NCBI RefSeq assembly: GCF_019635465.1
Contig: NZ_JAHBZK010000001.1
Coordinates: 62,001-126,000 of the forward strand
Source of the DNA: Hydrogenophaga sp.
GTDB taxonomy: Bacteria > Pseudomonadota > Gammaproteobacteria > Burkholderiales > Burkholderiaceae_C
DNA: 64,000 nucleotides
Reading direction: 5' to 3'
In this document: one piece after another, positions 23,375 through 34,657 of the stretch
Position numbering within the stretch: position 1 is the stretch's first letter
How the letters are laid out: each line of letters opens with the position of its first letter
The notes under the pieces: model-generated
Database searches by the model: none
Seen by the model: only the letters and a program-made list of their open reading frames with translations
Told to the model about the DNA's origin: nothing
Program-made: the position numbers and the translations under genes

Positions 23375-24829
23375 TCAGAACGGATAGTGCCGCGGCGTGG
23401 TCTGCACGGTGATCCAGCGCAGCTCGGTGAACTCCGCGATGCCGGCCTTGCCGCCAAAGCGGCCGATGCCCGAACCCTTCACGCCACCAAACGGCATTTG
23501 CGCTTCGTCGTGTACGGTGGGTCCGTTGACGTGGCAGATGCCGCTGTCGATCTTGCGGGCGACGTTGAAGGCGCGGGCGATGTCCTTGCCGAAGACGGAT
23601 GAGCTCAGGCCGTATTCGTTGTCGTTGGCGCAAGCGATGGCTTCTTCGACGTTCTTCACGCGCACGATGCACTTGACGGGGCCGAAGGTCTCTTCGCGGT
23701 AGATGCGCATCTCGGGCGTGACGTGGTCGAGCACGGTGGCAGGCATCAGGGTGTCGGTGCTCTTGCCGCCGCAGACCAGCTTGGCGCCTTTGGCCAGCGC
23801 GTCGTCGATCAGCTCGTTGCAGAAGTTGACGGTGTTCATGCCGATGACGGAGCCGAGCACCACGGGCTCGGGTTTGCGCGGGTCGCCCACGGGCAGGTTC
23901 TTCGCCTTGTCGCCGAACTTCTTCACAAACTCGTCGGCCACCTTGTTGTCGACGATGAGGCGTTCGGTGCTCATGCAGATCTGGCCGCTGTTGGCAAAGC
24001 AGCCAAAGGCGGCGCCGTTGACGGCGTCGTCGATATCGGCGTCGTCGAGGATGACCATGGGCGCCTTGCCACCCAGCTCCAGCACAACGGGCTTGAGGTA
24101 CCTGGCGCAGGTCATGGCGATGATCTTGCCGACCTTGGTGCTGCCGGTGAAGTTGACGCGCCGCACCGCCGGGTGGGCCACCACGGCCTCGACCACGGCG
24201 CCGGCGTCGGCCGGGGCGTTGGTGATGTAGTTCACCACGCCGGCAGGGAAGCCCGCGTCCTGAAACGATTCGACGATGAGCTGGTGGGTGCGCGGGCAGT
24301 TCTCGCTGCCTTTGAACACCACGGTGTTGCCGCAGGCCAGCGGCACGCAGATGGCGCGCACGCCCAGGATGATGGGCGCGTTCCACGGCGCAATGCCCAG
24401 CACCACGCCTGCGGGCTGGCGCACGCCCATGGCCAGGCTGCCTGGGATGTCAGACGGGATCACCTCGCCCGAGATCTGCGTGGTGAGCGCTGCGGCCTCG
24501 CGGATCATGCCGGCGGCCAGGAAGCAGTTGAAGCCGGCCCACATCGCCGTGCCGCCGGTTTCGGCGGCCACGGCTTCGATGAACTGCGGCGTCTTGGCTT
24601 CGAGCGCGTCGGCGGCTTTGAGCAACAGCGCGCGGCGTTCGCCGGGGCCGGTTTCGCTCCAGGTCTTGAAGGCTTCGGCCGCGGCTTCAACGGCCATCAC
24701 GGCGTCGGCCGGGCTGGCGGCGGGCGCACGCGTGGCGACGCTGCCGTCCAGCGGGTTGCGGCGCTCGAAGGTAGCGCCCTTCTCGGCCGTCACCTTGAGG
24801 CCGTTGATGAGCATGGACATGTCGGACAT
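23375..24829 (-). CDS. Aldehyde dehydrogenase, vanillin/salicylaldehyde dehydrogenase-like
   Basis: The 484-residue NAD(P)-dependent enzyme oxidises aldehydes to acids. Motifs: GIAPWNAPIILGVRAI (Rossmann entry), NFTGSTKVGK, the catalytic Glu in VLELGGKAPM, the nucleophilic Cys in NSGQICMSTERL, and ETFGPVKCIV. Overall it resembles vanillin and salicylaldehyde dehydrogenases (GPTVHDEAQMPFGGVKGSG). The ATG at 24829 has an AGGAGACC ribosome site eight bases before it. It is the last gene of a minus-strand run with a branched-chain-type ABC importer, so the importer may bring in the aromatic substrate. The exact aldehyde is not known. Confidence 0.88.
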   Translation of the reverse strand: MSDMSMLINGLKVTAEKGATFERRNPLDGSVATRAPAASPADAVMAVEAAAEAFKTWSETGPGERRALLLKAADALEAKTPQFIEAVAAETGGTAMWAGFNCFLAAGMIREAAALTTQISGEVIPSDIPGSLAMGVRQPAGVVLGIAPWNAPIILGVRAICVPLACGNTVVFKGSENCPRTHQLIVESFQDAGFPAGVVNYITNAPADAGAVVEAVVAHPAVRRVNFTGSTKVGKIIAMTCARYLKPVVLELGGKAPMVILDDADIDDAVNGAAFGCFANSGQICMSTERLIVDNKVADEFVKKFGDKAKNLPVGDPRKPEPVVLGSVIGMNTVNFCNELIDDALAKGAKLVCGGKSTDTLMPATVLDHVTPEMRIYREETFGPVKCIVRVKNVEEAIACANDNEYGLSSSVFGKDIARAFNVARKIDSGICHVNGPTVHDEAQMPFGGVKGSGIGRFGGKAGIAEFTELRWITVQTTPRHYPF

Positions 24830-24854
24830 GGGGGTCTCCTTGGTCTGTCTGAAT

Positions 24855-26459
<1,605 letters not shown>

Positions 26460-26470
<11 letters not shown>

Positions 26471-27488
26471 GGCGCGCCTCCCGCTGCTTCTTCTCGCGCT
26501 GCTTGCGACGCTCGGTCTCGCCACTGAGGTCGTCCTTCGTCTCCTGCCACCAGGCCTTCAGGTCGCACCACCAGCCCCTGAAGGTGTCGCCGCGCACCGA
26601 GGCGAGGCCGCCCGGCAGGTACAGCACCGACAGGATGAGCAGCAGGCCCAGCGACATCATGTACACCTGCGGCACCTGCAGGCGCAGTGTCTCGGCCAGC
26701 ACGCTGAACACGATGGCGGCGATCAGCGGGCCCCACAGCGTCATGGCGCCGCCGATGAGCGCGATCAGTACGGTTTGAAAACCGATGAAGGGGTTGAACA
26801 CGGTGTGCGGGTCGATGTAGGTCCAGCGCACGCTCATGGCCGCGCCCACCGCACCGGCAATGGCCGCGGTGAGCGCAAAGCCCGCCGTCTTGACCAGCCG
26901 CGTGTTCACACCCAGCGTCTGCGCGCGCTGCTCGTCGCCACCAATGCCCTGCATGGCCAGGCCGAAGCGGGTGCGGCGGATCCAGATCGACAGCGCCACC
27001 GCCACCACCGCCAGCAGCAGCACGGTGAAGTAGATGGTGTCGCGCTCGGGCACCACCATGAGCACGCGGCCCACGGTGCCGGTGACGCTCTTCTCGAAGT
27101 AGCTGATGGCGTGGCGGATCAACTCCGTCATGCCAAAGGTGAGTACCGCGAAGTAGGTACCGCGCAGGTGCAGCACCGCCAGGCCCATGACGATGGCGAC
27201 CACCGCGGCAATGCCTGCACCGGCTGCGATGGCCACCGGCCAGCTCAGCGATTCGAGGCCGATGGCGCTGGTGTACGCGCCAATGCCGAAGAAGGCCGAG
27301 GTGGCCAGCGAGAGGTAGCGCGTGGTACCGCAGAACAGTGCCCAGCTCGACGAGAGGGCGATGTACATCAGGCAGGTGAGCGCCATGGAGACGATGAAGT
27401 CGCTGGCGAAGCCGGGCAGCGCGACGGCCCAGCCGGTAAGGCCGAACAGCACGAGCAGGTCGCGGATGAGGAACTGTCTGGAGGTCAT
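26460..27488 (-). CDS. livM: ABC importer permease, LivM type
   Basis: A 342-residue inner-membrane permease with about nine to ten helices. The LivM loop GLAMQGIGGDEQRAQTLGVN is the EAA-like contact site for the ATPases. The C-terminus is a charged tail (about 45 residues, ending in a basic QREKKQREARH run) longer than usual. It overlaps livG at one end and livH at the other (ATGA), so the four genes are translated as a block. Confidence 0.92.
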
Positions 27489-28387
27489 GCTTTTCTGGTC
27501 TTGCGCGCGAACAGCCCTTCGGGACGCAACAACAGCACGCCGATGAACACGATGTAGCTCAGCAAGGCCTTGAGCGAGGGGTTGGTGAAGTGCATGCCGA
27601 TGGCTTCAATGACACCGAGCAGCAGGCCACCTGCCAGCGCGCCGCCCATGCTGCCGAAGCCGCCCAGCGTGATGACGATGAGCGCGGTGACGGTGTAGGG
27701 CTCGCCCATGGACGGGCTGATGGTGTAGGCCATGGACAGCAGACAACCCGCCACACCCGACAGGCCCAGGCCGATGCCGAACATCAGCGGGTGCAGGCGC
27801 TTGGTGTCGATGCCCACCAGCTGCGCGCCCACCGGCGACTGCATCAGCGCACGCACGCCCTTGCCCAGCAAGGTGGTGCGCAGCAGCACGATGAGCGCGC
27901 CGGCAAACAGCAGCGCCAGGCCGAACACCAGCAGCTTGTTGATGGCGAACTGCGCCTGCCCGCCCGGCAGCGGAATGGCCAGCGGCTGCGTGAGGAAGTC
28001 GTAGCCGCGCAGATCGCCGCCCCAGATCCAGCTGATGGCGTTCTGCACCAGAAACATCAGGCCGAAAGCCACCATCAGCCCGCGCGCCTCGAACACGTCG
28101 AGATTGGGCGAGGTGGCGGTCAGCCGCCGAAAGCACAGCCAGTGCACCGCCACGCCCATGGCGAACAGCAGACCGAACGAGACCGGGATCATCCACAGCG
28201 GCGACAGGCCGACGTTGGCCGCCACCGCCCAGGTGATGAAGGCGCCCACCATGAGGAACTCGCCGTGCGCGATGTTGAGGATGCGCATGAGCCCGTACTG
28301 CAGGTTCAGGCCCAGCGCCACCAGCGCATAAATGCCCCCGGTGATGAGACCGGAGGCAATGAGTTCAAGCCAGGCAGAGAAAGACAT
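27485..28387 (-). CDS. livH: ABC importer permease, LivH type
   Basis: A 300-residue permease with about eight helices. It begins with GLITGGIYALVALGLNLQYG and NIAHGEFLMVGAF, both standard for LivH, and has the ATPase contact loop GVRALMQSPVGAQLVGI. It is the first of the four coupled transporter genes. The gene for the matching binding protein lies 161 bases upstream, separated by a strong hairpin. Confidence 0.92.
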   Translation of the reverse strand: MSFSAWLELIASGLITGGIYALVALGLNLQYGLMRILNIAHGEFLMVGAFITWAVAANVGLSPLWMIPVSFGLLFAMGVAVHWLCFRRLTATSPNLDVFEARGLMVAFGLMFLVQNAISWIWGGDLRGYDFLTQPLAIPLPGGQAQFAINKLLVFGLALLFAGALIVLLRTTLLGKGVRALMQSPVGAQLVGIDTKRLHPLMFGIGLGLSGVAGCLLSMAYTISPSMGEPYTVTALIVITLGGFGSMGGALAGGLLLGVIEAIGMHFTNPSLKALLSYIVFIGVLLLRPEGLFARKTRKA

Positions 28388-28446
28388 GCAACGAGCGGGA
28401 AGGGTCTGTCATGAATGCCCCCTTGAGGGGGCTGAGGATTGCGGCT

Positions 28447-28470
28447 CCGGGCCCGCCTGCGCGGGCCCGG
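28447..28470. terminator. GC-rich hairpin between the binding-protein gene and livH
   Basis: CCGGGCCCGC and GCGGGCCCGG form a perfect 10-bp stem with a 4-base loop. There is no U-run on the minus strand. It may act as a 3' mRNA stabiliser or partial terminator, favouring excess binding protein over permease. A CCCCCTTGAGGGGG repeat (28419-28432) lies next to it. Confidence 0.55.
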
Positions 28471-28548
28471 ACAGACCGAAGAGGCATTGACTCCGGCAAT
28501 GCCGCGGCCTGCAAGGCACGCGCCGCAGGCGCGGCGCGGGGGTGGTCC

Positions 28549-29745
28549 TTATTTCCACGAAGGCTTCGAAGGGTTCAGAGCAGCGGTGGCCACCTGCTTG
28601 GGCCACACCACTTCGAACTCGCCGTTCTGCCACTGGCCCACGGTGCCCGGCGTGCCCACGTTCTCGCTGCCATCGAACTTGATGTCGCCAATGATGGTCT
28701 TGTGGGTGGTGTTGGCCACGTAGTCGCGAATGGCCTTGCGGTCCAGGCCGACCTGCTTGCAGGCGTTGGTGAGGATCTCCAGACCGGCCCAGCAGGCGCC
28801 GCTGGCCCAGCGATCGGGTTCCTTCTTGTGCATGGCGACGTGGGCGTCGAAGTAGGCCTTGGCGCCGGCGCTGGTCTTGCTGTTCCACGAGCCCATGCCC
28901 ATCACGCCCTCGGCGCCGGCCGGCGTCATGACGTTCTTGTAGAGCGGGAAGGCAGTGCCCACCGAGGCGTAGAAGAACTTCGGGTTGAAGCCGATCTCTT
29001 TGCTTTGGCGGCTGGCGAGGATGGTGTCGGGCGGGTACGAGAACGCAACGAAGGCGTCGGGGTTCTTGTCCTTCATGGAGCGCAGCACCGGCGAGAGGTC
29101 TTTCACGCCGCCGGGGTAGCTCTTGTCCTCGACCATGTTGATGCCGGTGCCTTGCAGGGCCACCTTGAATGCGGCGTAGTTCTCCAGGCCGAAGAGGTCA
29201 TCGACGTAGACCACCGCCACGCTCTTGGCGCCGTTGGCCTTGAGCATGTCGACCAGCGCGTCGCACATGGCCTTGGGTTGCTGCAGCAACAGGAAGAAGT
29301 ACGGCAGCTTGAGCTCGACCAGGCGCTTGGACAGCGCGGTGGGTGCGAGGAAGGGGTACTGGAAGCGATTGGCCAGCGGCGCGACCGCGAAGTTGGCGTT
29401 GGAGCCCCAGGGCGGCAGCACCAGGTCGACCTTGTCGCTGCCCATGAGTTTTTCGTAGGTGCGCACCACGGTCTCGACGTCGCTGCGGTCGTCGCTGCCG
29501 ATGAGCTCGATCTTGCGGCGCGTGCCCTTCACGTCCAGGCCACCCGCGGCGTTCTGCTGCTCGGCCCACAGCAGGTAGTTGGGCTCCTGGCTGGTCTGCG
29601 CGCCGCCGGTCCACGGGCCGGTGCGGGCTTGCGTGTAGCCGATGCGCACGGGCGCACTCTGGGCCATGAGTTGCGGGGCCACCGCCATCGCGCCCACGGC
29701 GGCGGCGGTTTGCTGGATCATCACGCGGCGATTGGTCTGTGCCAT
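28549..29745 (-). CDS. Periplasmic binding protein of the Liv-type ABC importer
   Basis: The 398-residue type-1 periplasmic binding protein belongs to the LivK/AmiC-like group. The ATG at 29745 follows AGGAGAC and gives a twin-arginine-like or Sec signal (NRRVMIQQTAAAVGAMAVAP, cut near MAQS). The frame is open upstream to 29901, but those codons lack coding character. The mature start, VRIGYTQARTGPWTGG, and VDLVLPPWGSNANFAVAPLA are typical. The ligand is unknown; aromatic acids are plausible given the neighbouring aldehyde dehydrogenase and AraC regulator. Confidence 0.9.
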   Translation of the reverse strand: MAQTNRRVMIQQTAAAVGAMAVAPQLMAQSAPVRIGYTQARTGPWTGGAQTSQEPNYLLWAEQQNAAGGLDVKGTRRKIELIGSDDRSDVETVVRTYEKLMGSDKVDLVLPPWGSNANFAVAPLANRFQYPFLAPTALSKRLVELKLPYFFLLLQQPKAMCDALVDMLKANGAKSVAVVYVDDLFGLENYAAFKVALQGTGINMVEDKSYPGGVKDLSPVLRSMKDKNPDAFVAFSYPPDTILASRQSKEIGFNPKFFYASVGTAFPLYKNVMTPAGAEGVMGMGSWNSKTSAGAKAYFDAHVAMHKKEPDRWASGACWAGLEILTNACKQVGLDRKAIRDYVANTTHKTIIGDIKFDGSENVGTPGTVGQWQNGEFEVVWPKQVATAALNPSKPSWK

Positions 29746-29942
29746 GGCTTGTCTCCTGGTGTTGGTGGTGTCCTGCGGACGCCGGCATCGTAGGAAAACG
29801 GTGCCCGCGCCGCTATGCCGTCGAGGAACTGCCCGCTTGTCCATTCGCGCATCGCGCTGCGGGTTTACCCGCAAAACCGACCCGACACAGGGGCACCGCA
29901 TGCCCCGGACAATGGACGCCCCTGCAGCGACGGAGACACCGC

Positions 29943-30908
29943 ATGAGCGCCCCCCATCCCATGAGCACCGACATCGTGGCGCCCGCCGAGCGCGCCGCGA
30001 TCTGGCGCGAGTGGGTGTGGACGCACTTCGGCGGGCTCGACTCCGACCTGTACGGCGACACCGAATTCGACGGCCACATGAGCGCCTCGCAAGCGGGCGA
30101 CGTGGTGCTCACGAGGCTGGAGGCCAACCGCCACCGCGTGATCAAGAGCGACCGCCAGGCCCGCGCCAACGAGCGGGCGTACCTCAAGATCGTGGCGCCC
30201 TGGCGCGGCAGTGCGGGCGTGCACCAGGCCGGTCGCGAGGCCTGGGTGCGCCCGGGCGGCTGGGCCATCTACGACACCACCGACCACTACGCCGTGTCCA
30301 ACCCCGAGCGGGTGGAGCACCTGATCGTGATGCTGCCCAAGGCGCAACTGGCCGAACGTGGGCTGGCGCTGGAGCCGCTGATGGCGCGCCACGTGGGCGG
30401 CGTGACGGGCATTGCGCGCGTGGCCCTGGAGACCATGCGCACCACCTACCAGGAGCTGCCCGGCATGAGCGAAGCCGCCGCGCGCGGCGCGGGCGAACTC
30501 ATCGTCGAGCTGGTGCGGCTGTCGCTGCTGGAGCTGTCTGGCAAGGAGAACGGTCGCACGCAGGTCGAGGCCTTTCGCGACCGCATCCGCGTGCACATCG
30601 GTCGCCACCTGCGTGACCCCGATCTCTCGCTCGATCACATCGCCAACGCGATGAACTGCAGCAAGCGCCACCTGCACAAGGCCTTCAGCGCCGAGGACGA
30701 CACGCTGGCCAGCTACATCCAGCGCCAACGCATCGAGGCCTGCATGCGCGAACTGGCCGACCCGATGGGGCAGAGCCGCACCATCACCGAGATCGCGTTC
30801 TCCTGGGGCTTCAACAACACGGCGCATTTCAGCCGTGTGTTCCGTGAGCACGCAGGCGAGACACCGTCGGCGTTTCGTGAGCGCTCAAAGCAGCATCGCG
30901 CCACCTGA
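29943..30908 (+). CDS. AraC-family regulator, FeaR/AraC_binding_2 type
   Basis: The 321-residue regulator has a cupin-like N-terminal sensing domain (AGREAWVRPGGWAIYDTTDHY at its core) and a C-terminal pair of helix-turn-helix motifs (DLSLDHIANAMNCSKRHLHK, then TITEIAFSWGFNNTAHFSR). Relatives such as FeaR control genes for aromatic amine or aldehyde breakdown. It is divergent from the ABC importer binding-protein gene, with 197 bases between them, so it most likely activates the importer and aldehyde dehydrogenase. The start is the ATG at 29943. Confidence 0.9.
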   Translation: MSAPHPMSTDIVAPAERAAIWREWVWTHFGGLDSDLYGDTEFDGHMSASQAGDVVLTRLEANRHRVIKSDRQARANERAYLKIVAPWRGSAGVHQAGREAWVRPGGWAIYDTTDHYAVSNPERVEHLIVMLPKAQLAERGLALEPLMARHVGGVTGIARVALETMRTTYQELPGMSEAAARGAGELIVELVRLSLLELSGKENGRTQVEAFRDRIRVHIGRHLRDPDLSLDHIANAMNCSKRHLHKAFSAEDDTLASYIQRQRIEACMRELADPMGQSRTITEIAFSWGFNNTAHFSRVFREHAGETPSAFRERSKQHRAT

Positions 30909-31015
30909 GGCCGGCTGGCAAGCGGGCAACCACGCGACGCCCGTCAGGCAATCGTGATACCCCCGCGAGATCAATCCATTCGTCGCCGCTAGGCTGCGCT
31001 TCGCGCCAGTGGCGC

Positions 31016-33094
31016 GTGTCGCGCAAGACGCTGCCGGCACACGAAGTCGGGGTTGTCTTGAAGGTCAGGTTCCAGTCGTTGCGCGCGCTCAAGTGGTCGA
31101 GGGTGGTCAACACCCTGGGTGCGCGCGCCCCGCGGCACGCGCTCTGGGCCCTGTGGTTCGTCGCGGCCTTGGTGGCGGCTGTGGTCTGGGTCAGCGGGTC
31201 GGCAGCGGCACGGCCGCCGACCGCCGACACCTTGCCCCTGATACTGAGCTACCTCGACGAGGGCGGCGTCGGTTGGTGGCCAGGGCAGCCCGAGCCGTCG
31301 CCCGGGTTTGCGCCCATCGCGGATCGGGTGGCCGGCACCAACTTCGGCACCCGCCGGGGCGTCTTGTGGTTTCGTGCGCAATGGCGCACCGACCTGCGGT
31401 CCTCGGGCGAATGGTGGTTGACGGTGGACAACCCTCACCTGGAACACCTTACGGTGCTGCTCGTCGACGACGAAGGTCGCAGCACACGGTGGGAAGGCGG
31501 CACCCGAGCACCTCGCGCCTCCGATGCAAGGCATGGGCATGGCCTTCACGCGGCGCCGCTGTGGTTGCGGGCCGATCGCGGGTACACGCTCTACGTGCGT
31601 GTCGAGTCCGAAGGTGTGTTTCACGTACCGATCGCCTTGCAGCGTCCGGACGCTGTGCGCGATCTGCAAGACCGCCAGATGTTGTGGCAGTGCCTCTATG
31701 CGGGCCTCGCGCTGGGCCTCGGTCTGTACAACCTGATGTTTATGCTCGGCCTGGGCGAGCGCATGTACGGGTACTACGGCGGCTTCACCTTGAGCCTGAT
31801 GGTGGCGCAGCTGGCCGACACAGGCCTGGGCGTGCGGTTTCTGTGGCCAGGACTGGTCGGTCACGACACGTTCATCCACAACGTCGCGATCGTCGTCACC
31901 GTGTGGCTGGCCATTGCCTTCGCGCGCGCCTTTCTGCGCACGCGCAAGGGCATGCCGCGAATCGACGCCTGGCTGAGCGCGACCGCCGCTGTCTGGCTGG
32001 CCCTGATGGCCGCCTTGCCGTGGGTGGACCTGGTCAGCGCGGGCTATCTGCTCGCCCCTACCGGTCTGCTCACCGTGGCCTTGTTGAGCACGGCCGCTGC
32101 CATCGCACTGCGGCGCGGTCGTCCAGGCGCACGGCATTTCGTGCTCGCCTGGGTGGCGCTGCTGATCGCCGGGGCACTGTTTGCGCTGTCGCGCCTGGGG
32201 CTGCTGCCCTATCACCCGCTGATCGCACATGCCCTCATGCCGGGCTCCGCCATCGAACTGGTGTTGCTGTCGCTGGCGATGGCCGATCGCATGCGGCAGG
32301 AGCGTGAACGCCGGGCGCAGGCAGAGGTGGCGCGGCTGGTCGAAGGCGAGCAGCGGCGACTGGCGCAGCTCGCGCTCAAAGACAAGAACCGGTTGCTCGG
32401 CGCGGTGATCCACGACCTGCGCCAGCCCTTCTACGCCATCGGCATGGCGACGCAAAGCCTGCAGCGTCACGCGCTTGCGCCGGCCATGCGTGGGCCCATG
32501 ACGCAAATGCAGGCGGCACTGCAGTCGGTCGACGCGCTGCTGCGCTCGCTGTCCATGGCCGCGCGGCTGGACCATCTGCAATCGCAGAGCCAGATGAACG
32601 ACGTGGCCATGCAGGACATCATCGAAAGGCTGGACACCATCTACGCGCCGATGGCCCGTGAGCGCGGCCTGGCCTGGCGTGCCACCCCGTTCGTGGGGCA
32701 GGTGCATTCCGATCCCCAGGTGCTCGAACGCATGCTGGGCAACCTGATCGACAACGCCTTGCGCTACACCCGGCGTGGCGGCGTGATGCTGACCGCGCGC
32801 CGACGCGAGACCGGTTTGTTGCTGCAGGTCTGGGACACCGGCGCCGGCATCACCCCCGACGAGCTGGTGCACCTGTTCGAGGCATACCGGCGTGGCAGCG
32901 CCGCGCGCGACAACGACCAGGGCATGGGGCTAGGCCTGTCCATCGTGCAGCGCGGCGCCAGGCAACTCGGCATCCACCTGAGCGTGCGCTCGGTGCCGAA
33001 CCGCGGTTCGTGTTTCAGCCTGCTGGTGCCCTGGGTGAGCGATGCCTTCGGCGCCAGGGCCGAGGCGTCCCAGGACATGCGAACTAGGGCCTGA
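31016..33094 (+). CDS. Orphan 7TMR-DISM sensor histidine kinase
   Basis: The protein has up to 692 residues. Order: an N-terminal helix, a periplasmic 7TMR-DISM extracellular sandwich domain (GVLWFRAQWRTDL...WLTVDNPHLEHLTVLL), seven helices (about 220-420), then a kinase core. The DHp box is GAVIHDLRQPFYAIGM with the phospho-His, the N box NLIDNALRYT, G1 DTGAGI and G2 GMGLGLSIV. No receiver gene is adjacent. The start is uncertain: GTG at 31016 is the longest option and no ATG precedes the first helix. It overlaps holA at the 3' ends by 11 bases. Confidence 0.85.
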   Translation: MSRKTLPAHEVGVVLKVRFQSLRALKWSRVVNTLGARAPRHALWALWFVAALVAAVVWVSGSAAARPPTADTLPLILSYLDEGGVGWWPGQPEPSPGFAPIADRVAGTNFGTRRGVLWFRAQWRTDLRSSGEWWLTVDNPHLEHLTVLLVDDEGRSTRWEGGTRAPRASDARHGHGLHAAPLWLRADRGYTLYVRVESEGVFHVPIALQRPDAVRDLQDRQMLWQCLYAGLALGLGLYNLMFMLGLGERMYGYYGGFTLSLMVAQLADTGLGVRFLWPGLVGHDTFIHNVAIVVTVWLAIAFARAFLRTRKGMPRIDAWLSATAAVWLALMAALPWVDLVSAGYLLAPTGLLTVALLSTAAAIALRRGRPGARHFVLAWVALLIAGALFALSRLGLLPYHPLIAHALMPGSAIELVLLSLAMADRMRQERERRAQAEVARLVEGEQRRLAQLALKDKNRLLGAVIHDLRQPFYAIGMATQSLQRHALAPAMRGPMTQMQAALQSVDALLRSLSMAARLDHLQSQSQMNDVAMQDIIERLDTIYAPMARERGLAWRATPFVGQVHSDPQVLERMLGNLIDNALRYTRRGGVMLTARRRETGLLLQVWDTGAGITPDELVHLFEAYRRGSAARDNDQGMGLGLSIVQRGARQLGIHLSVRSVPNRGSCFSLLVPWVSDAFGARAEASQDMRTRA

Positions 33095-34139
33095 CCGCGC
33101 AGGCGCGTGCCACCTTCATGGCCAGCTGGTGCAGCGCCTGCCAGGGGTCGGCGGGCCAGTCGGGCGACTTCAGGCCCTTGACGATGCCGTCCACCGTGTG
33201 CGCATCGTCGAGCCAGCGTGCGAGCTGCGCGGTGCCCAGCATGGGCAGGGCGCGCTCCACCAGCTTCTCCTTCATGCCCCAGACGCGGTTCTCGCGCAGC
33301 GCCATGGGCAAGGGGCGGCCAGCGTCCATGGCGGTGCGCACCCGGTTGAGGGTGCGGATGTCTTCGGCCAGCGCCCAGTGCACCAGCACCGGCGCTTCGC
33401 CTTCGGCCTGCAGGCCGTCGAGCATGCGCTGCACCCGCGCGATCTGCCCGCCCAGCACGGCCTCGGCCAGTTTGAAGGCGTCAAAGCGCGCCACGTTGAG
33501 CACGGCCGACTCCACTTGGTCAAAGCCCAGCTCGCCGGCCGGGTAGAGCAGCGCGAGTTTCTGGATCTCCTGATGGGCGGCCAGCAGGTTGCCCTCCACC
33601 CGGTCGGCAAAGAACGCCAGCGTGCGCTGCCCTTCCTCGCCGGCAACCACGCGCTGGCCTTGCGCCTGAAGTCGCTGGGCGATCCACTGCGGCAGCGCGC
33701 GCCGATCGACCGGATCGACCTTGACCGTGACACCGTGCCCGTCGAGCGCCGCGAACCAGGCGCTCTTTTGCGTGGCCATGTCCAGGCGCGGCAACACCAC
33801 CAGGGTGAGCGTGCTGTCGTTGCCGTCGGCGGCTTCAGCCAGTTGCTGCAGCGCGGCCGAGCCGTCCTTGCCTGGCTTGCCCGAGGGCACACGCACCTCG
33901 ACCAGCTGGCGGTCGGCAAACAGGCTCAGCGAGGCGCCACTGGCGATCACGGAAGACCAGTCGGCGTGGGCACCGGCCATGGTGTGCACGGTGCGCTCGG
34001 TGTAGCCCTGCTCTCGCGCCGCGGCACGGATGGCGTCGCCAGCTTCCTGGATCAACAGCGGTTCGTCGCCGTGCAGCGTGTACAGGCTGCGCAGGCCTTT
34101 GCGAAGCTGGGCATCGAGCTGATTGGCCGCGACCTGCAT
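33084..34139 (-). CDS. holA: DNA polymerase III delta subunit
   Basis: The 351-residue delta subunit opens the beta sliding clamp in the clamp loader. Typical segments: the N-terminus LRKGLRSLYTLHGDEPLLIQEAGDAIR, RQLVEVRVPSGKPGKDG, then the sensor and collar region QKLALLYPAGELGFDQVESAV and VRTAMDAGRPLPMALRENRVWG. The length fits the family. It lies 18 bases after lptE in a leuS-lptE-holA unit. In related Burkholderiales proA usually follows; here an orphan kinase gene converges instead. Confidence 0.93.
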   Translation of the reverse strand: MQVAANQLDAQLRKGLRSLYTLHGDEPLLIQEAGDAIRAAAREQGYTERTVHTMAGAHADWSSVIASGASLSLFADRQLVEVRVPSGKPGKDGSAALQQLAEAADGNDSTLTLVVLPRLDMATQKSAWFAALDGHGVTVKVDPVDRRALPQWIAQRLQAQGQRVVAGEEGQRTLAFFADRVEGNLLAAHQEIQKLALLYPAGELGFDQVESAVLNVARFDAFKLAEAVLGGQIARVQRMLDGLQAEGEAPVLVHWALAEDIRTLNRVRTAMDAGRPLPMALRENRVWGMKEKLVERALPMLGTAQLARWLDDAHTVDGIVKGLKSPDWPADPWQALHQLAMKVARACAVRP

Positions 34140-34157
34140 GGGACGAAACCTGGGGCC

Positions 34158-34655
34158 TCAGACCTTGTCGACCGCGGCCAGGCGACGCACCACCTGCTGC
34201 ACGATGTCGTTCGTCATGTCGCGGTAGAGCAATTGCTCTTCGGCGTCCTTGGCCAGCACCTGCGTTTCGTTGAAGCTGAGGTCGCGCTCGAGCAGCAGTT
34301 CGGTGTCGTCGATGAGGACGCGGTCGTCGCGGCTCATGAGGTTGAACTGGAAGCGCGCACGCAGCTGCAGTTCGCGCACCTGGCCTGCGGCCGTCTGCCC
34401 CACCACCACACGTTCGCGCTGATCGAGCAGCACACGCATCACGACCGGCGCCGTGGCGGCTGCCGCGTCGGCCGAGGTCAGCACCCGCACGCCGTACTGT
34501 CGCAGCTCGCGCCGCAGGGCCACCGACACGGTCGAGTTGTCGCTGCCGAGCAAACGCACGGCGTCGAACGCGAACTTCGGCGCCTGTCGCAACTGGAACC
34601 CGCAGCCGGACAGCGCCGCAGCGCCGATTAAGGTGAGCGTGTGGCGCCGGCGCAT
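34158..34655 (-). CDS. lptE: LPS-assembly lipoprotein LptE
   Basis: The 165-residue outer-membrane lipoprotein plugs the LptD barrel that inserts LPS. The lipobox LSGC places the acylated Cys at residue 18, followed by GFQLRQAPKFAFDAV, the common LptE start. The rest is a small alpha/beta fold ending in the helix DIVQQVVRRLAAV. The ATG at 34655 is two bases after the leuS stop, so it is co-transcribed with leuS and holA, the usual betaproteobacterial order. Confidence 0.92.
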   Translation of the reverse strand: MRRRHTLTLIGAAALSGCGFQLRQAPKFAFDAVRLLGSDNSTVSVALRRELRQYGVRVLTSADAAAATAPVVMRVLLDQRERVVVGQTAAGQVRELQLRARFQFNLMSRDDRVLIDDTELLLERDLSFNETQVLAKDAEEQLLYRDMTNDIVQQVVRRLAAVDKV

Positions 34656-34657
34656 GC